A stretch of DNA of 37,328 nucleotides from Armatimonadota bacterium. GTDB lineage: Bacteria > Armatimonadota > Fimbriimonadia > Fimbriimonadales > ATM1. Of this stretch, positions 32,798-37,328 are shown piece after piece (the stretch's first letter is position 1; the number at the start of each line of letters is the position of its first letter). The stretch lies in contig JAJPJR010000013.1 in assembly GCA_021324165.1 (NCBI GenBank), positions 1 to 37,328 on the forward strand, in the 5' to 3' direction. The translations under genes were made by a program, and so were the position numbers. The notes below the pieces were generated by a model. It was given only the letters and a program-made list of their open reading frames with translations, was not told the DNA's origin and did not search any database.

Positions 32798-33342
32798 GCC
32801 ATTTTCACTGAAGGCAGTTCCCTTCCAGTGGGATCAACCGAAAAGAACTCTTCGTGGCGGAATCCGGTTGCGGTGCCGATGAGACCCAACGGGAAAGTTT
32901 CGATCATGGTGTTCAGATCGCGCACTGCCGCGTTGTAATACTGGCGCGCGCTGGCGATTTTGTTTTCGGTGTCTTTGAGTTCGTCTTGAAGTTTGATGAA
33001 ATTGGCGCTGGCTTTGAGTTCTGGATACTCTTCCGCGATCGCGAGAATCTGATTTACACGCGAAGAAAGCTGCTCTTCGGCGACGGCGCGGGAGTTTGCG
33101 CCAAGCGCGCCTTGTGCGTGAGTGCGGGCTTTTGTTACGGCTTCGAGCGTTTCACGTTCGTATCCAGAATAACCTTTGACTGTTTCGACAAGGTTCGGGA
33201 TCAGCGCTCCCCGACGCTCGAGCATCACCTCGACGTCCGACCAGGCGTTTCTCACCACGTTGCGCATTCGCGCGAAGCGGTTGAACCCCCAAACAACGTA
33301 AATGAGGATGCCCGCGAGAACGAGAAGCGCGACGATCATCAT
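32794..33342 (-). CDS. lemA: LemA family membrane protein
   Basis: 182 residues from ATG 33342 (or the adjacent ATG 33339, better spaced from AAAAGG); the frame runs back to a TTG at 33387 without a ribosome site. One N-terminal transmembrane helix (MMIVALLVLAGILIYVVWGF) is followed by the LemA coiled-coil helical bundle: FARMRNVVRNAWSDVEVMLERR, GALIPNLVETVKGYSGYE, LSSRVNQILAIAEEYPELKA and YYNAAVRDLNTMIETFP. The family is widespread and its role is unclear; it is thought to be an inner-membrane protein with an external helical domain. Its stop overlaps the DUF2207 start (ATGA), so the two are translated together. Confidence 0.95.
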   Translation of the reverse strand: MMIVALLVLAGILIYVVWGFNRFARMRNVVRNAWSDVEVMLERRGALIPNLVETVKGYSGYERETLEAVTKARTHAQGALGANSRAVAEEQLSSRVNQILAIAEEYPELKASANFIKLQDELKDTENKIASARQYYNAAVRDLNTMIETFPLGLIGTATGFRHEEFFSVDPTGRELPSVKMA

Positions 33343-33388
33343 GCCTTTTGGAATTCTGACGAACGGCCGGCTGCGAAAGGTGTGCAAG

Positions 33389-33841
33389 TCATCTTTTGAA
33401 TGTAAGGCAGTCGGGAATCACAAACGGGTTGCGTGCGCTGTAGGTTGCACCCGTGTAGCCGCGGAGCTGTTTTGTGAGGTTCAGCCACAGTTCCACCCAG
33501 GCCGGGTCGCTGCATGTGTCGCAGCAGGAGATCTGCACGAAATCCATCTGCGGCGCGCCGTTTTGTGCACGTGCGTCGGAGAGTTCGAGAAGGGTTTGCT
33601 TGTCGAACCGCAGACCGCGGCCAAGCCTGACGGCTCCGGGCTCGCCGTGACCGTAGAAGATGGCGGCATCGGAAACCGCGAGCGCTTCGACTGCCTCGCG
33701 GGGCGAAGGCTGTGCGATGGTTCGGATGCCATATTCGCTGCGATAGCGCACGGTGTTGATGAGATGGAACAGGTGCCACCAGACGCGAATCGCACCGAGC
33801 CAGCCGGTTGTGTCGCCGCGAATCAGAAGAAGCGTCTTCAC
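33389..33841 (-). CDS. Small protein with a caspase-like His-Cys pattern
   Basis: 150 residues from GTG 33841 (MKTLLLIRGD). I do not recognise a named family. AAIFYGHGEPGAV (His65) and MDFVQISCCDTC (Cys106 or Cys107) have the order and hydrophobic-strand context of the His-Cys dyad in caspase-fold peptidases (clan CD, as in CHAT and C14 domains). It would be a minimal version, and no signal peptide is seen, so it acts in the cytoplasm if real. The GTG is one base past the stop of the DUF6263-like gene (TGATGTG), and lemA begins 46 bp downstream. The fold call is inference; it may be a non-catalytic relative. Confidence 0.6.
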   Translation of the reverse strand: MKTLLLIRGDTTGWLGAIRVWWHLFHLINTVRYRSEYGIRTIAQPSPREAVEALAVSDAAIFYGHGEPGAVRLGRGLRFDKQTLLELSDARAQNGAPQMDFVQISCCDTCSDPAWVELWLNLTKQLRGYTGATYSARNPFVIPDCLTFKR

Positions 33842-33842
33842 A

Positions 33843-34562
33843 TCACAAGCGCGTCATCGTGGTGCTGACGTTGAACGACGCTCCGCCTTGCTGGCCCATT
33901 TTCATCGTGTTGGTGAACGCGCCTTTTTCGGGAAGGCCGTCACTGGCTCGAATCCAGATGGTTCCCGAGCCGGTCACGGCGACCGCGCCGGAACCCGACA
34001 TGACCAGGCTGATCTTGTAGCACGACTGTCCGCGGACGTTTTCGATTCCCAACAGTTTGTTGGTAACGGTCATTTTCATCTGGCCCATTTGGGACGGCTG
34101 GTCAACGGTGCTTTTCCACGTCTGGCCGATTTTGATCGGGCCGGGAGGATAGGACGTCGGATTGTTGAAACCGCTGGACTGCTGGCCGCTGATGGATACG
34201 ATTTTTCCTTGGCCGTCCATCACCACGGTGGCTCTTTGGCTGAGCGCTGCATCAATCTGGGGTTTGAAAACTTTGGGATCAACGCCGGGGACGTTCATGT
34301 TCATCTTTTCGATGCTGGACTGGATGGTGAATCGGTTCGGTTTGACGTCGGTGCATTTTTGCGCAACCACCATATCGGCGGTAACAGTCATCGGCTTGCT
34401 GCCTGCTCGACCCGGGACGACGGTTTTGATATTGACGCCGTGACGAACGACCTGGCCCCGATTCATTTTGAAGCGGATGTTGTACGCTTTTTGCAGGTCG
34501 TTGGCTGTTGTGTTGGCTGGGCTGAAAAACGAGAAGAAGAAACTCAGGATGAGCAAAATCAC
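33843..34562 (-). CDS. Exported DUF6263-like protein
   Basis: 239 residues from GTG 34562, which has a strong GGAGGT seven bases upstream. The signal is very short and uncharged (VILLILSFFFSFFSPA). The mature part is beta-rich with MTVTADMVV, TIQSSIEKMNM, IGQTWKSTVD, GTIWIRASDGLPEKGAF, as in the uncharacterised secreted families with paired 'TW' and 'G..w.d..tG' strands. It may bind lipid or act in the outer envelope, but no role is known. It is first in the packed cluster with the caspase-like, lemA and DUF2207 genes. A TATAGT-like -10 lies about 25 bases upstream. Confidence 0.7.
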   Translation of the reverse strand: MILLILSFFFSFFSPANTTANDLQKAYNIRFKMNRGQVVRHGVNIKTVVPGRAGSKPMTVTADMVVAQKCTDVKPNRFTIQSSIEKMNMNVPGVDPKVFKPQIDAALSQRATVVMDGQGKIVSISGQQSSGFNNPTSYPPGPIKIGQTWKSTVDQPSQMGQMKMTVTNKLLGIENVRGQSCYKISLVMSGSGAVAVTGSGTIWIRASDGLPEKGAFTNTMKMGQQGGASFNVSTTMTRL

Positions 34563-34604
34563 GTCGGCACCTCCGCGGACTGTGTATGACTATATCACAA
34601 CCGG

Positions 34605-35282
34605 CTAATATCGGGGGCCGCTCGGCGCTTCGGTTGGGGCTTCCGGCCACCAGGTAACTCGCGGGTACCAGGTGTCTTCGAACCTGCGCATTTTGGAGTG
34701 GCCGTCAATGTACAGGTAGTTGTTCAGACCTTCGTACCGAAAAATGGCGGCCTGCTGGGACGCTTTTTCGTAAGGGATATGGTCGGGATCGGGCGGCCAG
34801 GTGCCTTCCTGCCAATGCCACCATTCGATGAAATCGTGCTGAAACTCCTGCTTCCGCTCGGTAAGGTAGATGGTGTCGGCTTGATCAACGATCATGGATT
34901 CCGGGCAGGGGTAGTCGAACCAGGAGTTGTCGGCAAACGAGCAGGGACGGAGATGGGGATCGGTGTTGTCGGCATGCACGCGAAGGATGGACCGGTTGTT
35001 GTCGGCATAGGGGAGGAGTTTTTCGTACCATTCGACGGTTCCATCGGCGTTGATGTCTTGGGGGTCTCCCTTGGCTGCCCATTGGGGGTTGGGAAAGTAG
35101 CCGTCGTAGTCGGTTCGGTAGATGGTCGCGCTGAGGCCGAGCTGCCTGACGTTGGAAGCGGCGGAATAGGCGTACATTCGGTTGCGAACCTTCACAAACA
35201 GCGGGAACATTACGGCCATCAGCACGGCGATGATCGCGGTGCTTGAGAGCAGTTCGACGAGTGAAAACCCTCTTTGGCGCAT
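34605..35282 (-). CDS. Pseudopilin-like protein (second in window)
   Basis: 225 residues. The prepilin motif is G|FSLVELLSSTAIIAVLMAVMFP with Glu at +5 of the mature protein, cut by prepilin peptidase. The soluble part has SNVRQLGLSATIYRTDYDGYFP and ends YLYIDGHSKMRRF, the closing pattern shared with DUF1559-type pseudopilins. Sequence beyond the helix differs strongly from the copy at 4695, so they are not recent duplicates. ATG 35282 follows AGGGG. It diverges from the S41 peptidase across 98 bp. No assembly ATPase or secretin is in the window. Confidence 0.88.
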   Translation of the reverse strand: MRQRGFSLVELLSSTAIIAVLMAVMFPLFVKVRNRMYAYSAASNVRQLGLSATIYRTDYDGYFPNPQWAAKGDPQDINADGTVEWYEKLLPYADNNRSILRVHADNTDPHLRPCSFADNSWFDYPCPESMIVDQADTIYLTERKQEFQHDFIEWWHWQEGTWPPDPDHIPYEKASQQAAIFRYEGLNNYLYIDGHSKMRRFEDTWYPRVTWWPEAPTEAPSGPRY

Positions 35283-35368
35283 ACAAAAACCCCTGGGGAT
35301 TATCGGTTTCGGGCCCGGAGGTTTTTAGAGCGGGGCGTTTTCGGGAAACCGTTTTGGGGTTGAAAGCG

Positions 35369-35383
35369 TATTCTTGAGGGATG
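35369..35383 (+). promoter_or_regulatory. -10 element placed for a leaderless S41 transcript
   Basis: TATTCT (35369-35374) is followed by six bases and then ATG 35381. The six bases are TGAGGG, which could pass as a ribosome site but is too close to the ATG for usual spacing. No -35 seen. Confidence 0.4.
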
Positions 35384-36538
35384 TACGCGATTCCTTTTTT
35401 AGTGTCATTGCTGGGGGCGCCCCAATCTGCCGATGACTATGCGGCAGTTTGGGATAAGTGCGCGAACGCGATCAAAACGACTTATTATGCGAGAGCGAGC
35501 CGCAAGCAGGAGATGGAAGCGAGGCTGGAACGGTTCGCTCCGATAGCAAAGATTGCGAAGAACCGCGACGAGTTCGACGCCATTATGGACAAGATGATCG
35601 AAGAGTTCAAAGATTCGCACTTCGATTTTTTCACCGATCACGAACAGGGCTATTACATGATGGACGGGTTTCGCGGATCGGGAGCGGCAGAAATGCCCCA
35701 CATCGGCGCATGGTTTAAGAAGCAGAAAGATGGATATGCGATTCAGATGCTGTTGGAAGGAATGCCCGCCGCTGCAGCGGGTTTGCGAAAAGGAGACGTG
35801 GTGAAAACGGTTGATGGAGCGCCGTTCAGTCCGATCGAATCACTGCAATCGAAGGTGGACAAAGAGGTTACGCTGGGATGCGTGCGGGGTGGTAAACCTT
35901 TCGACGTGAAGGTGACTGTGCGAAAGCAGAAAGCGTGGGAGATGTTTTTGGAAGCATCGCGAAACAGCGTTCGCGTGATTGAGTATGAAGGAAAGAAAAT
36001 CGGCTATATGCATTTGTGGACGATGGTGAGCGAGGATTTCAAGAGCGCATTGGCGTCGGCGGTGTATGGACCTTTGCGCGACACCGACGGGATGATTTTG
36101 GACATTCGAGATGGATTCGGCGGAAGGCCGGAAGGTTTCGGCGATCCGTTTTTCAGGCCCGACAGCACAATCGGATGGAAGTTTTCGGAAACTTCGCCGC
36201 CGTCGGTTGAACTGTTCGGATACGGCAGGCCGATGGCGCTGATCATTAACGAAGGTTCGCGGAGCGCCAAAGAGGTGTTCAGCGCGATCATCAAAAAGAG
36301 CGGCCGCGCTGTGCTGGTAGGACACACAACCGGAGGATTTGTGCTGGGCACGGGGCCGAATCGGGTTTCGGAATGGGCGTATTTGGAGATTCCGATGGTG
36401 GATGTTTTGGTAAACGGCGAGCGGCTGGAAGGCAAAGGCGTGCCGCCCGATATTCCCGTTGCCAAAGAGATTGGAGATGACGGAACCGACCTGCATTTGC
36501 AAGCCGCATTGAAGGCCGTGCGGACAAAAATCAAGTAA
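35381..36538 (+). CDS. S41-type (C-terminal processing family) peptidase with PDZ domain
   Basis: 385 residues. Short signal-like start (MYAIPFLVSLLGAPQS). A helical N-terminal region, then a PDZ domain (about 105-180: LLEGMPAAAAGLRKGDVVKTVDG), then the tail-specific-protease fold: KKIGYMHLWTM, GMILDIRDGFGG, and the nucleophile motif NEGSRSAKEVFSA with likely Ser295. The Lys of the CtpA-type Ser-Lys dyad is not seen: the usual T-x-G-K-G reads HTTGGF. It may therefore belong to the S41B-like branch or be altered in activity. It probably degrades or trims envelope proteins. hisC starts 17 bp downstream. Confidence 0.87.
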   Translation: MYAIPFLVSLLGAPQSADDYAAVWDKCANAIKTTYYARASRKQEMEARLERFAPIAKIAKNRDEFDAIMDKMIEEFKDSHFDFFTDHEQGYYMMDGFRGSGAAEMPHIGAWFKKQKDGYAIQMLLEGMPAAAAGLRKGDVVKTVDGAPFSPIESLQSKVDKEVTLGCVRGGKPFDVKVTVRKQKAWEMFLEASRNSVRVIEYEGKKIGYMHLWTMVSEDFKSALASAVYGPLRDTDGMILDIRDGFGGRPEGFGDPFFRPDSTIGWKFSETSPPSVELFGYGRPMALIINEGSRSAKEVFSAIIKKSGRAVLVGHTTGGFVLGTGPNRVSEWAYLEIPMVDVLVNGERLEGKGVPPDIPVAKEIGDDGTDLHLQAALKAVRTKIK

Positions 36539-36555
36539 CGTGCCAAAATTGCGGC

Positions 36556-37328
36556 ATGGCGTATCGAATCCGTGCGGACGTGGATCAACTTGCGCCTTAT
36601 CGGCCCGGAAAAGCGATTGATGAATTGAGACGAGAGACAGGAGCCGACCCGATTTCGAAACTCGCGAGCAACGAAAACCCTTTGGGGCCTTCGCCAAAAG
36701 CGATTGCGGCGATCATCGAATCGGCGGCAGCCGTTCACCGATATCCTGATGCGGTTGCGCACGATTTGGTGCAGGCGCTTTCGTTTCGGCTGGGGCTTTC
36801 AGCGGAATGTTTTGCGGTGGGAAACGGCAGCGACGAGTTGATTCAGTATCTCGCATCGAGCCTTTTGGGGGCGAGCGATTCGGCAGTCATTCCTTCGCCG
36901 AGTTTTCCGCGATATGAGGCCGCAACGCGCACCGCGGGAGCGGCCCCGCTGTTTGCGGCGCTGCGCGATCAAGTTTTTATTGACGCCGATGCGCTGATCG
37001 AAAAGGCGATGCCGAACACGCGCATCTTTTGGGTTGCGAACCCGAACAATCCAACCGGAACGGTGATGGCGAAATCGGAGTTCGATCGGTTGATTGCGAA
37101 GGTTCCGAGCGGGTCGGTGATCGTTTTGGATGAAGCGTACTTTGAGTTTGTGGATGAGGAGGTACGTTTGAACGCGGTGGATTACGTTTTGCAGGGCGCG
37201 CCGGTGGTGGGATTGCGAACGTTGAGCAAGACGTATGGGTTGGCGGGATTGCGCATCGGTTATGCTTTCGGCCCCGCGGAGATTATGAGCGCAGTGAACC
37301 GCGTGCGCTGTCCTTTCAATGTGAACGC
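36556..37328 (+). CDS. hisC: Histidinol-phosphate aminotransferase (cut by the window edge)
   Basis: About 257 codons are visible from ATG 36556 (MAYRIRADVDQLAPYRPGK). This PLP enzyme of fold type I converts imidazole-acetol phosphate and glutamate to histidinol phosphate in histidine synthesis. Marks: KLASNENPLGPSPKA, GNGSDELIQYL, PNNPTGTV, VLDEAYFEF, and the PLP-binding Lys in LRTLSKTYGLAGLRIGY. The C-terminal third is outside the window. There is no Shine-Dalgarno in the 17-bp gap after the S41 gene; CAAAAT lies six bases before the ATG, similar to the leaderless arrangement of other genes here. No other his genes are seen. Confidence 0.94.
   Translation, partial: MAYRIRADVDQLAPYRPGKAIDELRRETGADPISKLASNENPLGPSPKAIAAIIESAAAVHRYPDAVAHDLVQALSFRLGLSAECFAVGNGSDELIQYLASSLLGASDSAVIPSPSFPRYEAATRTAGAAPLFAALRDQVFIDADALIEKAMPNTRIFWVANPNNPTGTVMAKSEFDRLIAKVPSGSVIVLDEAYFEFVDEEVRLNAVDYVLQGAPVVGLRTLSKTYGLAGLRIGYAFGPAEIMSAVNRVRCPFNVN

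Noticed and set aside
1-37328. CRISPR array, insertion sequence, rRNA or tRNA
   Set aside because: No regularly spaced repeats, transposase motifs, terminal inverted repeats or RNA gene signatures were found on reading both strands.

Overview
The window reads as chromosomal DNA of a free-living bacterium with a two-membrane-style secretome, GC in the mid-50s by eye. The best guess is Armatimonadota (Fimbriimonadia-like). The reasons are two pseudopilins of the 'prepilin N-terminal cleavage' type with short alanine/lysine-rich segments after the transmembrane helix, a PEP-CTERM protein beside a choice-of-anchor-Q beta-helix protein, a split str operon, and many small secreted proteins of unknown function. 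The phylum assignment is an inference from family content, not from a marker comparison.

Layout. (1) 1-4155, mostly minus strand: the tail of a collagen-like protein (+), then the str operon read leftwards (rpsL, rpsG, fusA, with no tuf and no rpoBC), with an SDR oxidoreductase upstream. (2) 4322-10638, plus strand: a LuxR-type HTH protein, a pseudopilin, a PhyH-type dioxygenase, a secreted protein with a transglutaminase-like Cys-His-Asp pattern, a small secreted protein, a Tat-signal mini-protein coupled to an amidase, and a thioredoxin-TPR protein, closed by a strong terminator. (3) 10703-15478, minus strand: a chagasin-like secreted protein, a membrane-anchored fibre-like protein, and an orphan GlmL/MutL-type ASKHA protein. 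(4) 15626-19122: a PEP-CTERM protein and a beta-helix protein (+), converging on and overlapping a secreted protein (-). (5) 19547-24517, minus strand: a two-gene Type III restriction-modification operon (mod, res). (6) 24641-28231, minus strand: ispH, a LolA-thioredoxin fusion and an M61 aminopeptidase. (7) 28273-31013: a LolA-like protein (+), hrcA (-) and a divergent ketol-acid reductoisomerase (+). (8) 31016-34562, minus strand: a packed four-gene cluster of a DUF6263-like protein, a mini caspase-like protein, LemA and a DUF2207 membrane protein. (9) 34605-end: a second pseudopilin (-), an S41-type peptidase (+) and the start of hisC (+), cut by the window edge.

Main points of interest. 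Several genes have a -10-like hexamer exactly six bases before the start codon and no Shine-Dalgarno, which suggests leaderless transcripts. A palindromic G-rich repeat lies in frame inside the mod methyltransferase, and a relative of it supplies the last codons of ispH. The amidase appears split from its Tat leader at a GTGA overlap. The compact LemA/DUF2207/caspase-like cluster is the best candidate for an undescribed functional unit. No CRISPR array, tRNA, rRNA or insertion sequence was seen.
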